Below are positions 18,801 through 26,186 of a stretch of 64,000 nucleotides of DNA, one piece after another. The notes beneath the pieces are model-generated. The model saw nothing but the letters and a program-made list of their open reading frames with translations, ran no database searches and was not told the origin of the DNA. Each line of letters starts with the position of its first letter. Position 1 is the stretch's first letter. The stretch is from Bradyrhizobium hereditatis (GTDB lineage Bacteria; Pseudomonadota; Alphaproteobacteria; Rhizobiales; Xanthobacteraceae), in NCBI RefSeq assembly GCF_020329435.1, contig NZ_JAGKJK010000008.1, forward strand, positions 310,001 to 374,000, in the 5' to 3' direction. The position numbers and the translations under genes were made by a program.

Positions 18801-18926
18801 GAAGGAGGGGTCTTCCGCCCGCCCGAGCATGAGGAAGGCGTAGGCGCCTGCCGCCGCCAGCAGGACGATGAAGAACAGGGTGACGGCGCGTTCACGAACG
18901 GCGATCGCAGAAACATTGAAACTCAT
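15816..18926 (-). CDS. RND-family efflux pump, inner-membrane permease
   Basis: A 1036-residue AcrB/MexB-like permease. I start at the second Met; a GTG precedes it by one codon. The N-terminal helix is followed by a large porter domain ('VTTVWPGATAREMQDQVAEP'), helices 2-6 with the proton-relay pair in 'GLLVDDAIIAIEVMV', a second porter domain, and helices 8-12. It exports drugs or other amphiphiles by proton antiport with the adaptor encoded upstream. No outer-membrane channel gene is adjacent, so a shared channel is likely. The gene is separated from its adaptor by an NTF2-like gene and a fossil adaptor tail. Confidence 0.95.
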   Translation of the reverse strand: MSFNVSAIAVRERAVTLFFIVLLAAAGAYAFLMLGRAEDPSFTIKTLTVTTVWPGATAREMQDQVAEPLEKRLQELTWYDRVETTTRPGYAYMTVTLKDSTPPSSVQEEFYQARKKLGDEARKLPSGVLGPFVNDEYSDVSFALYALKAKDMPMRELARQAETIRQDLLHVPGVKKINILGERPEQIFIEFSYAKLATLGVSAQDIVAALQRQNTVTPAGSIDTKGPQVFIRVDGAYDSVQAIADTPIVAAGRTLKLADIAEIRRGYEDPPTYLIRHQGEPSVMLAAVMQEGWDGLALGKALEERSAAIARTLPLGMTLAKVSDQAVNITSAVDEFMMKFAMALGVVLLVSLLSLGWRVGIVVAAAVPLTLAVVFLIMLETGRFFDRITLGALILALGLLVDDAIIAIEVMVVKMEEGMDRIKAAAYAWSHTAAPMLSGTLVTVAGFLPVGFARSTAGEYAGNIFWVVGFALIVSWIVAVIFTPYLGVKMLPAIKPIEGGHHAIYGTPNYQRLRRLITFAVRHKFVTSGIVAIAFALSVVGMGAVKQQFFPTSDRPEVLVEVRLPEGTSIGTRTATVEKLEHWLEQQSEAKIVTSYVGQGAPRFFFAMAPELPDPAFAKIVVLTPDAEAREALKHRLRQAVSDGLAPEASVRVTQLVFGPYTPFPVEFRVMGPDPEQLYAISEKALGIMRGVPDVRQANRDWGNRTPVLRFIPDQDRLNLIGLSPAEVGRQLQFLLTGIAVTQVREDIRNVPIVARSAGGERLDPTRLADFSLMSRDGRPIPLDQIGHSEIRLEEPIMKRRDRTPVVTIRSDINEATQPPEVSKEIKTALEPLIASLPAGYRIELGGSIEEATKANDALATVFPAMIAAMLIVIMLQVRSFSTMAMVMLTAPLGLVGVVPVLLAFNQPFGFNAILGLIGLAGILMRNTLILTEQIKENRAAGLDDYHAVIEATVQRTRPVILTALAAVLAFIPLTHSVFWGSMAYTLIGGTAVGTVLILLFLPALYAAWFRIKPTADEIYEDSSDQPELRTAMAAE

Positions 18927-18939
18927 CACTTGGCCACTC

Positions 18940-18999
18940 CTATTCCTCGACGTTCGTCCTGACGCTCGCGCCGTCCTGCAGCAGGTGGGCGCCGAGTGA
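18940..18999 (-). pseudogene. Fossil 3' end of an RND adaptor gene
   Basis: Read on the minus strand, 20 codons give SLGAHLLQDGASVRTNVEE and a TAG stop. The intact adaptor upstream ends SLGAHLLQEGARVRT plus a different tail. About 84% of the first 44 bases match. No homology continues 5' of the first Ser; the stop of the NTF2-like gene lies 12 bases beyond. The fragment is therefore the tail of a second adaptor gene whose body is gone, left just upstream of the pump where an adaptor normally ends. Confidence 0.75.
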
Positions 19000-19010
19000 A
19001 CCGCGCTTGC

Positions 19011-19502
19011 CTAAAAAGCGCGCGCCTTCTGACTGCGCTTTTGCGGGCTTTCAATTGGTTCGGCGACAGCTTCTTTGAGGCCGGCTGCCGCTTGAGCCGC
19101 AAGCCCGCGGGCCGCCTCCTGTGAATCTTGAAATTCCTCGAGTGCATAAACTCTACCCCACCGCAGGGTGAACACGTGGAGACCACGGTTGACGTACGAC
19201 GCGTCGCCGTTGAGCAGCGTTGCGGTGGCGTCCCACTGGGCAAACACCGTGGTGTGCCACGGCCAGCCTTTCACCCAGATGTTGTTGACTGTGATATGGA
19301 GAGTGGGCTGGACGCGGCCGAGACGCTCAAACCAGCGGCGCAGGGCTTCTTTGTCATGGCGCTCACCAGCGAGCGCGTGGGCGCCGGAAACGCGGTGATG
19401 GACATGCGGCGCGACCGCTTTCACCGCGTCATCCCAGCGATGGTTGTTGACGTGGTCGAAGGTCTTTCGGATTTCTTTCTTGACAATGTAGCTGTATAGC
19501 AT
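19011..19502 (-). CDS. NTF2-like (SnoaL-type) protein inserted in the RND operon
   Basis: A 163-residue protein. Residues about 10-125 match NTF2-like folds: 'NHRWDDAVKAVAPHVHHRVS', 'GERHDKEALRRWFERLGRV', 'FAQWDATATLLNG', 'RWGRVYALEEFQD'. The tail is Ala/Lys-rich and probably disordered. A ggagga site precedes the ATG. Such folds bind or isomerise small hydrophobic compounds; a role on the efflux substrate is possible but unproven. It sits between the adaptor and pump genes, where a gene is unusual, next to a fossil adaptor tail. Confidence 0.75.
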   Translation of the reverse strand: MLYSYIVKKEIRKTFDHVNNHRWDDAVKAVAPHVHHRVSGAHALAGERHDKEALRRWFERLGRVQPTLHITVNNIWVKGWPWHTTVFAQWDATATLLNGDASYVNRGLHVFTLRWGRVYALEEFQDSQEAARGLAAQAAAGLKEAVAEPIESPQKRSQKARAF

Positions 19503-19535
19503 TTGCCGTCCTCCGACGGTGATGGCGGAAGCTCG

Positions 19536-20648
19536 TTAGTTTCCCTTGTTTTCAGATGCAGTCCTGACGCGAGCGCCCTCCTGCAGGAGATGAGCGCCGA
19601 GGGAAACAATCGGATCACCAGAGCTCAATCCAGAGATCACGGCAGTTTCGCTGCTCACCCGGACAAGCTTGACTGGCCGAAAGCGTACGGTTGAGGTGGC
19701 GCTATCCAAGACCCACACACCGGTCTTCCGGCCGTCATCGAGCACGGCTCCCAGCGGCACCTGGACTTCCGGCTGACTCCCCTGACTTGCAAGCCGAATG
19801 GTTACCGTCGCGCCAAGCGGTGCCGTCGCGGCCTCACCCTCGAGCACATAGCGGGCCTCATAGGTGCGGGTCTGAGCGTCGGCAGCGTCCGACAACTGCC
19901 GCAGATGCGCCGTATAGCGTCGCCCATCGGCCGCCCCATACACGCTGGCCTCGGCCACGGAGCCGATCGCTGGCCGGATTGTTTCGGGAAGCGCGACCAC
20001 CGCTTCGCGCGGGCCGGCCTTGGCAATACGAACGACTGTCTGGCCGGCCGAGACGACCTGCCCGGGCTCGCCAAGCGTTTCGACCACCGTTCCATCCGCA
20101 TCCGCTACCAGGACCGAGTAGGTCGCCTCATTCTCGGCGACTCGCGCATCAGCTTCGGCGGTGGCGAGTTGCGCCTGGGCCGTATCCAACGCGGCCCTCG
20201 CTTGCTCGTAGCGCTGTCGGGAAGCCCATCCGTTGCTCAGCAACTTGGCGTATCGCTGTTCATCCGCTTCGGTCTGAACGAAAGATGCACGCGCTGCGGC
20301 AACTGCATTGCGCTTCGCGGTGACCGCAAGGCGAAGGTCGGTTTCGTCGATCCGCATCAGCGGCTGACCGGCCTTGACCTGCTCACCGGCATTCACAAGC
20401 CGTTCCACGATCTTGCCGGCGACGCGAAACCCGAGGTTGCTCTGCACCCTCGCCCCTATGATGCCCGTGAAGCCGCGCTCGGACCCGGTCACCCGAGCCG
20501 CCGTCGCCACTCTGACGATCGGAAGTTCCTGCCTCGGGTCGCTCACGGCGGAGGCTGCCTGCGTGCGGAGGGAAAGCGTGGCGACGGCGGCCACCCCAAA
20601 CACGGCGATTAGGATGCTTCCCAGCACGATAACGGGTCTCTTTTTCAT
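19536..20648 (-). CDS. RND efflux periplasmic adaptor (HlyD/MFP family)
   Basis: A 370-residue membrane fusion protein with one N-terminal helix (about 7-27). Order: barrel-sandwich ('FRVAGKIVERLVNAGEQVKAG', 'RIDETDL'), an alpha-hairpin of about 60 residues rich in Ala/Gln, the second lipoyl half ('DGTVVETLGEPGQVVSAGQ'), a beta-barrel and a membrane-proximal domain ending 'SLGAHLLQEGARVRT'. It links the permease to an outer-membrane channel. It is first in the operon, and its promoter faces the TetR gene across a large palindrome. Confidence 0.93.
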   Translation of the reverse strand: MKKRPVIVLGSILIAVFGVAAVATLSLRTQAASAVSDPRQELPIVRVATAARVTGSERGFTGIIGARVQSNLGFRVAGKIVERLVNAGEQVKAGQPLMRIDETDLRLAVTAKRNAVAAARASFVQTEADEQRYAKLLSNGWASRQRYEQARAALDTAQAQLATAEADARVAENEATYSVLVADADGTVVETLGEPGQVVSAGQTVVRIAKAGPREAVVALPETIRPAIGSVAEASVYGAADGRRYTAHLRQLSDAADAQTRTYEARYVLEGEAATAPLGATVTIRLASQGSQPEVQVPLGAVLDDGRKTGVWVLDSATSTVRFRPVKLVRVSSETAVISGLSSGDPIVSLGAHLLQEGARVRTASENKGN

Positions 20649-20665
20649 TGCTGCAGCCTCACTAA

Positions 20666-20716
20666 TTAGATTGCGTTCGAACGCTATATCTGATATAGAT
20701 TACGAATGCAATCTAA
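20666..20716. promoter_or_regulatory. 51-bp concentric palindrome between RND operon and tetR
   Basis: Outer arms TTAGATTGCGTTCG (20666-20679) and CGAATGCAATCTAA (20703-20716) match at 13 of 14 positions. The inner palindrome CTATATC-T-GATATAG (20684-20698) has perfect 7-base arms. Both centre on 20691. It fills the 83-base divergent promoter region, so it is the probable operator for the TetR regulator, able to hold two dimers or a larger assembly. Confidence 0.75.
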
Positions 20717-20731
20717 AAAAGGAGGTCGACA

Positions 20732-21385
20732 ATGCGAGTGAGTCGCATTCAGGCCGCGGAAAACCGCGAAACTGTAATCAATGTGGCAAGTCGCCTTTTT
20801 CGGGAGCGCGGGTTTGATGGCATCGGGCTCAAGGACCTGATGAAGGGTGCCGGGCTAACCCAAGGCGCCTTCTACAAGCAGTTCGAGTCGAAAGAGGATT
20901 TGGCGGTAGAGGCGTCCAGGCGGGCATTGGCGAGCGCCTCCCGCCGATGGTCGGACGCGGCCGCGGAGAATCCTGATGATCCGCTTGGCGCGGTGATCGC
21001 GTTCTACCTCAGTGCCGACCATCGCGAAGAAAAGATGGACGGCTGCCCGATCGTGGCGCTCGGCTCAGATGCCGCCAGACAGGGGGCCGACGTAAAAGCG
21101 GCATTCGAAGCGGGGATCAAGGCGCATCTCGAAGTCCTCGGCCGCTTCATTGCTGAGACTGACGGCGAGGAGTCGAGTCGCAAGGCCATGGCCATTCTCA
21201 CGACGATGGTCGGTGCGGTGACGCTATCGCGCGTCGTCAACGACCCTGATCTGGCTCAGGCCTTTCTGGATGCGGCGGTCGAACAGGTTCGCGAAGGCGT
21301 CCGAGGAGGCCGTGTTAATCGGCAAACACTCCGCCTTGGGCGCAAAAAAGCATCCAATAAACGTCGAACAAAGCGTCCAACATGA
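20732..21385 (+). CDS. TetR/AcrR-family regulator of the RND operon
   Basis: A 217-residue regulator with a near-perfect Shine-Dalgarno (aaaggaggt). The helix-turn-helix is residues about 10-57: 'NRETVINVASRLFRERGFDG', 'GLKDLMKGAGLTQGAFYKQF'. The C-terminal domain has 'DGCPIVALGSDAARQG', as in the AcrR group with a TetR_C_16-like ligand domain. The tail is Lys/Arg-rich. Divergent from the efflux operon, with the palindrome in between, so it most likely represses both. Confidence 0.9.
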   Translation: MRVSRIQAAENRETVINVASRLFRERGFDGIGLKDLMKGAGLTQGAFYKQFESKEDLAVEASRRALASASRRWSDAAAENPDDPLGAVIAFYLSADHREEKMDGCPIVALGSDAARQGADVKAAFEAGIKAHLEVLGRFIAETDGEESSRKAMAILTTMVGAVTLSRVVNDPDLAQAFLDAAVEQVREGVRGGRVNRQTLRLGRKKASNKRRTKRPT

Positions 21386-21716
21386 AAATGAAGCCTCGAT
21401 CTAAGTAAATTGTTGGAGCAACGAAAAATCGAACAAAAATTCCGACTGCGAGCGCTTCACCCGCTTCGTCGGACGACGAGAGGCGATGGGCTGATGGGAT
21501 GGCTGCGTGACGGTTAGCGCAACAGGAGTTGAGGCTGGATATCAACTCGCAAAAGGCACCCTTGGGCTTGATAGGCACCTTTCAATTCGGCTCATTCCGA
21601 GCCATTGAAATCGCAAAAATGCGACCGCCCTCCGAGCGCTCTCTAAGCGACGGCCTTCGGCATCAACGGGGCTTGGAGATCGACACGAGAAATGTCGTCA
21701 AAATCTGTTTCAAACA
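21386..21716. other. Intergenic region, AT-richer than surroundings
   Basis: About 330 bases after the TetR gene. Base composition is visibly more AT-rich than flanking genes. Short open frames on both strands carry no recognisable motif. I see no hairpin, repeat or RNA gene. It may be decayed DNA associated with the adjoining toxin-like locus. Confidence 0.4.
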
Positions 21717-22384
21717 TCAATGGTTATTCGAACGATATAACAGCGCTCGTCCGGTTGGTATGAGCTGGAAAAGAATATCATAGTCGCCGACATTTGCAGT
21801 CAGGACAACGAGGCCGAACTTTTGCGCCTGCAGGAAGAGCACGCAGTCTTGAAGCGCGCGCAACTTGCCGTCCTTTTCATATCCCTGGAGGCGGCTGAGG
21901 ATCCCCGATAGCAGCGCGGCTGGTCCCAGCACCTCTATGTCCGGCGCAAAGATCCGATGGGCGGCATCGCTTTGATCTGCTTGCCGATCACATCGACGAC
22001 AGAGGCGGTTCGCGCGTCGGATGGATTCAGCACGCCGACCGTGTGCATCAACTCCTGTATCGCGACAGTCGAATGGTTGACTTGTTGCTGCGCGATCAGG
22101 TCGTCCAGGACCTGAGGCGAACGATCTTGCATTTGATCGATATAGACGCAGGTATCGAGCAGTAGTCCCTGTCCGGCGATCAGGCTCGATGCGAAATTGT
22201 CCTCAAGTGCGACCGTCGCCAACGCAAACTCGATCAAGTCCGTATCCGTCTCGATGCCCGTCTGGCGCTTGGCCTGCCGGACCAAGGCCTGACTTACCCG
22301 GCCACCGATGCGGCCGCCTTTTTCGCTCAAGAGGCCAGATTGTTTGGCCGCCAGCATGACAGCTTCAAATCGTGCCTTGCTCAC
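21717..22384 (-). pseudogene. PIN-domain toxin-like protein with fused antitoxin-like N-terminus, frameshifted
   Basis: Two minus-strand frames give one protein. The first starts at the GTG at 22384 (MSKARFEAV...) with an antitoxin-like 'VSQALVRQAKRQTGIETDTD' segment, then the PIN start 'LLLDTCVYIDQM' and the acidic 'STVAIQELM'. It loses frame near 21960. The second continues 'RALQDCVLFLQAQKFGL' and 'VLTANVGDYDIL', which are the rest of a PIN domain. One extra C in the CCGCCC run would restore a protein of about 225 residues. PIN proteins are metal-dependent RNases. The break is either decay or an assembly error. Confidence 0.75.
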
Positions 22385-22485
22385 GACAAGCCGCCCGTCG
22401 CAAGCTCACGATTCAAGGTCTTGGATGCAGCTCTCCTCCGTTTCGCCCGGAGCAGTGCGGGCTTGCTCGCTGATGCCTTTGCCAT
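22381..22485 (-). CDS. 34-residue basic micro-ORF coupled to the PIN gene
   Basis: An ATG at 22485 begins MAKASASKPALLRAKRRR and runs 34 codons to a TGA that overlaps the GTG start of the PIN gene (GTGA), so translation is probably coupled. An aggcga site lies upstream. The peptide is rich in Lys, Arg and Ala and could be a small partner of the PIN protein or a leader peptide. The palindrome at 22500-22526 lies just upstream. No family recognised. Confidence 0.5.
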   Translation of the reverse strand: MAKASASKPALLRAKRRRAASKTLNRELATGGLS

Positions 22486-22499
22486 GGAACTTCGCCTAT

Positions 22500-22526
22500 G
22501 TTAGACAAAATTTGATTTTGTCTAAC
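22500..22526. promoter_or_regulatory. 27-bp perfect palindrome upstream of the PIN locus
   Basis: GTTAGACAAAAT and ATTTTGTCTAAC are perfect 12-base arms around TTG. It ends 15 bases from the micro-ORF ATG and is much more AT-rich than nearby DNA. This is the usual place for an autoregulatory operator of a toxin-antitoxin-type operon. A short hairpin is the alternative. Confidence 0.65.
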
Positions 22527-22671
22527 AAAGCGCTTTGCTGCCCCATGTTCAAGGCGTCTCCAAAAAGGAGCCTGGTGGAAGGGCAGAAACCCACTACCTC
22601 CGTCCCCGGCGGCGTTCGCAGGCTGTTCGTTTCGGGTGACCGTAGAAAGTCGCCGTGCGCCATTTCAAAAT

Positions 22672-23814
22672 TCAATAGAAACCCAAATAATCGCGGTGCT
22701 TCGCCAGCGCCTTTGGACGATAGGGGCAGTCGCCGGTCACGCAACGTGCCTTGGCTAGGCCAAAGCGGTTGCGAACAAAGTCTTCATGTAGGATGTCCGG
22801 CCCCTTGCCGTCTCGTACGCCTTCCCTGGTGCCCTCGGTCCAGGCGCGACCCCATCCGGTCCGCTCGTCGTGCTGGACGCCCGCGAATGAGGGCTCCAAT
22901 TTCAGCTTGGTCATATCCACGATGAGCGGATGCTCGACTGCCATTGCCTCATTGATCATCCACTCCAGCGCCAAATCGGATAGGCCCGTCTCGGGATAGC
23001 CACCGCCCACGTCGGAATGCACGCCAGGAAACCAAACCTGCTTGATACGACCACGCGCTCTGGCTTCCGGCGATTCTTGCGACTCGTCCCAAATCTCCGG
23101 CGCGAAGATTTCGCGGTTTTCGTCGATCGAGAGCGCCTGGCGTCCGTAGGGGACGCAGGGATTTAGCGAGGCATTGTGGAAGGCGTGACGCCACAAGACC
23201 AATCCGCTCGAGCCTGGAATGCCGAGCGCGCGCACGGTGTCCCAGACTCCGATGAAATAAGGAAAGGGAGGGTTAGTGGAATCGACGGAAAAGCTCTCGT
23301 AGCGGTCGCGATATTTCAGGCCAAGGGCAATGCGCTCTTGTTGCTTCTCATTGCTGCCGTAGTGCTTGTAGACCGTCTCAACCGCCTCTTCGACAAGCGC
23401 CAATCGACCCTTCTTGTTCTGAGGATCGCGGGGACTGTTTCCCGCGGCGTCGCGTTGCGGAATACCACACAGCGACAGAACGCCGCCAAGACTACGCACG
23501 GTAAAGGCGCCACGGCTGAATCCGAACAGAAAAACGCGGTCACCCGGTTCATAGTATTCGATGAGTGCTGTATAGCAGTCCTTGATATTTTGCGAGATTC
23601 CGAGGCCGGTCGCCCGGCTGGCGAGATCGTACGCCCAACGCCACCACTCGCGCTTGTGCTCAGCGCCCAGCCCTTCATCATAGAACGTTACCTGTTGAGC
23701 AGGGGCAGCCTTTTTGGTTGCGTTCCATAGCTTCCAGACATTGGTGCGCTCCGCCTTTGGCATGCTGGCGCCTTGGCCAGTTCCATCGGAAAGTATCACA
23801 ACGTTCTTCGCCAT
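22672..23814 (-). CDS. DUF2235 alpha/beta-hydrolase (Tle1-like lipase family)
   Basis: A 380-residue protein. I start at the ATG at 23814, which has gagcaggaa upstream, instead of the ATG five codons earlier. It opens 'KNVVILSDGTGQG' and has the nucleophile elbow 'FLFGFSRGAFTVRSLGG' (Ser within GFSRG), 'FIGVWDTVRALG', and 'FPGVHSDVGGGYPETGLSD', the DUF2235 core that includes T6SS phospholipase Tle1. No signal peptide, VgrG, Hcp or immunity-like gene is adjacent, so it may be an orphan cytosolic lipase or esterase. The next block on the same strand is the PIN locus. Confidence 0.88.
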   Translation of the reverse strand: MAKNVVILSDGTGQGASMPKAERTNVWKLWNATKKAAPAQQVTFYDEGLGAEHKREWWRWAYDLASRATGLGISQNIKDCYTALIEYYEPGDRVFLFGFSRGAFTVRSLGGVLSLCGIPQRDAAGNSPRDPQNKKGRLALVEEAVETVYKHYGSNEKQQERIALGLKYRDRYESFSVDSTNPPFPYFIGVWDTVRALGIPGSSGLVLWRHAFHNASLNPCVPYGRQALSIDENREIFAPEIWDESQESPEARARGRIKQVWFPGVHSDVGGGYPETGLSDLALEWMINEAMAVEHPLIVDMTKLKLEPSFAGVQHDERTGWGRAWTEGTREGVRDGKGPDILHEDFVRNRFGLAKARCVTGDCPYRPKALAKHRDYLGFY

Positions 23815-24100
23815 ATTCCTGCTCCGCATTTACCCGGAATGGGACGCATCAGTCGGCGGATTGACATGTACGGCCAGCCTAAGGGAACTGAACTCCGTTG
23901 CGGCTGGATCAGACAGCGACAGGCTCCTGCTTCTCGGTAGAGATCCTCCCCTAGCCGTAGGCGACCGCGAGCATCCCTTGCGGCGAAATCCCTGTGCAGC
24001 TCATCTATGTGTTCTATTCCATTGAAAGTGGGGTGGCCAGCATGCTTGGCACGTTTCGGTTCTTTTGCTGACCAAAGCAACAGCAGTTTAGTCGCGCCGA

Positions 24101-26173
24101 TCACGTCCAGACCTGAAGCCGACTGGTGAAACTCTGCAGCGTGAACACTCCTTGCGCGGCAGCCAGGGCGGTCGGTGAGATATCGCTTTCGCTGCTTTCG
24201 ATGGTCCGCAAAAGCAGCTGGGCCAGCGGGGGCAGCGACGCGAGCTGATAGGTCTTTGCCAGCGGAGCCAGTAGCCTTTCGCGCGCGGAGCCGTGAAGAC
24301 CTGCTTCCGCGAAACTGATCAAGGCATCGATGCCGGCTTGAAGCAATTGCGTCGTCTGGCGCATGGTGACATCAGCCGGCGGCGGCGGGGCGAACTGGGC
24401 TACTCGCCGGCGCAGCCCTGCCATGATCCGTGAGACAACGTCGGTGCTTTGCCGAAGGATGCGATCGGGGAAATCCAGCGACATCTGGGTCTCTCCCCAT
24501 AGCGCGATCGGCTCCAAAATGATCTTTCCACCCTCGGGCCGGGCGATCGCGACAATGGCGAACGGCCGCTTGTTGTCGCCATCGCCGATCGCGGCCTCAA
24601 GCGCCGCGATACGGCTGGCGCCAAGTCCACGGCCTTCATCATCATGGTCGAGCGTGAGCGAAATCCAGGCGCCACTTACATCCATCAGCGGCCAACGCAG
24701 ACGCTGAGTCAGATCGTCAAACGTCACCGGCGCGATTCGGCTCGGAACAAGGATCACCGGCTGCGCCGAAAGCAGCGGCCTATCGAGTGAAGGCGCGAAG
24801 CATCTGCCAAGATAGTCGGCAAGGATCGGCCAGGACATATAGGTCAGGTCGGCCAGCTGGCCATTGCGATCCTGAGCCCAGGCGGTGACTAGCTCCCGGT
24901 TCGGCCGGAACGGTTGGATCGCATCAGCGCGGCTCGCCTGCGACAGCGAGAGCCGACCGGTGGAGGAAGCGTGCGCGCCGGACAGGCGGTATGCGGCCGA
25001 CGAAAGCTCGGCCAGCGTCTTGCCCCAGACCGCCTGGGTCCGATAGGCGGCACGCGGATCGAAGCGCGTATCGTGCGTGGTCCCTCTGGCAAGCGACGCA
25101 GTGAAGCGGCGCCCCGTCGTCGGTTCGATGAAATGGGCGGTGACGCCAGCCGCGCCAGTCATTGTCTCGAACAGGGTCGCACCAAGACCGATCAGATCGA
25201 CATCGCCGACCGGCTCATATTCAGCACGCACTGTACCCGCTAGCCTGCGCAGACGTCCGTCATCTCTGGTCTGCGACATCGCATGGAGCAGGGCGTGAGC
25301 GAACGCGATTTCACGCAGTAGTTCCACCGCGTCATGGTTGACGTTGCGCGATCTCCGCTGCTCTAGTCCTTCCGCGATGCGCCGCAGGCTGGCGGAAAGG
25401 CGCGGCATCGCCTCGGCGCGGCTGGAAACCGCCAGCAACATCAGCCGCTCTTCGAGTGCGCGAGAGGGGAAAGCGAACCCCTGGGCATAGGCGCGGCGGA
25501 CCGCGTCCTGCATGGCTGTGAGTAGCAGTGCGTCGGGAACGAACTCCTTCTGATCGGCAACAGCTTCCGCCTCGTCGAACGTGATGGCCTCGAGGCCGAA
25601 ATGGCCGCGGGCTGCGAGAATGGCGGCGGCATGGCTTGCTAGTCGGCGGCGCTCGGGGAGGCCAGAGACGACGGAGGTGAAATCGCCCTGCGCGGGGATC
25701 GCGACCTCGATATCTTCCGAGTTGAGCCGCAGCATCACCTTGAGCGTCAGTTTGCCGGCTTCGACCGTCGTCGCTTCGGCGAGGGCCAATAGCCGCATTG
25801 CCTCGCGCAAACCAGTCTTGCCGACGGCGCTCTGCAATGTCTTGCGGTCGAACGTCGAGAGGCGGGCCAGCCAATCGATCTCCACCGCCGACGCGGCTTG
25901 TTGCTCGCCAGCCAGGGTGCGTAGCGCGAGGACAACGGCGATCTTGTGCCGGCAGGTTGTCGCCGCTGGGCAGCTGCATCGCGCCTTGGCGAGGCCCTTG
26001 TCGTCGAGCCGCACTGTGGCACCCTCGATCTTACAGACTATTTCTTCGGCGCCCATTGATTCAAAGCGCACATTGGCCGCATCGGTTCGCGCGCGGCGAA
26101 CAATGCCCCTGGAAGCCATTGCCTCTAGGGCTGACTCGTCGATCTGCGCATAGAGCGGGATGAGCGGGGACAT
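24101..26173 (-). CDS. yehQ: SWIM zinc-finger protein (YehQ-like), last gene of the MoxR-VWA operon
   Basis: A 690-residue protein with a SWIM motif near its start: Cys66, Cys68, Cys74 and His76 in 'KARCSCPAATTCRHK'. SWIM fingers bind zinc and usually nucleic acid or protein partners. The remainder is Ala/Leu/Arg-rich and mostly helical, with no catalytic motif I recognise and no membrane helix. The start lies 13 bases after the VWA stop, so it belongs to the operon. Length and position match E. coli YehQ. Confidence 0.8.
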   Translation of the reverse strand: MSPLIPLYAQIDESALEAMASRGIVRRARTDAANVRFESMGAEEIVCKIEGATVRLDDKGLAKARCSCPAATTCRHKIAVVLALRTLAGEQQAASAVEIDWLARLSTFDRKTLQSAVGKTGLREAMRLLALAEATTVEAGKLTLKVMLRLNSEDIEVAIPAQGDFTSVVSGLPERRRLASHAAAILAARGHFGLEAITFDEAEAVADQKEFVPDALLLTAMQDAVRRAYAQGFAFPSRALEERLMLLAVSSRAEAMPRLSASLRRIAEGLEQRRSRNVNHDAVELLREIAFAHALLHAMSQTRDDGRLRRLAGTVRAEYEPVGDVDLIGLGATLFETMTGAAGVTAHFIEPTTGRRFTASLARGTTHDTRFDPRAAYRTQAVWGKTLAELSSAAYRLSGAHASSTGRLSLSQASRADAIQPFRPNRELVTAWAQDRNGQLADLTYMSWPILADYLGRCFAPSLDRPLLSAQPVILVPSRIAPVTFDDLTQRLRWPLMDVSGAWISLTLDHDDEGRGLGASRIAALEAAIGDGDNKRPFAIVAIARPEGGKIILEPIALWGETQMSLDFPDRILRQSTDVVSRIMAGLRRRVAQFAPPPPADVTMRQTTQLLQAGIDALISFAEAGLHGSARERLLAPLAKTYQLASLPPLAQLLLRTIESSESDISPTALAAAQGVFTLQSFTSRLQVWT

Positions 26174-26186
26174 GATCGCGGCAGGC

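Noticed and set aside
17022..18962. A 646-codon open frame on the plus strand
   Set aside because: It is antisense to the RND pump and has the Arg/His/Asp-rich composition of a shadow frame in high-GC DNA.
22672..23814. Type VI secretion cluster around the DUF2235 gene
   Set aside because: No VgrG, Hcp, PAAR or Tss gene is present in the window.
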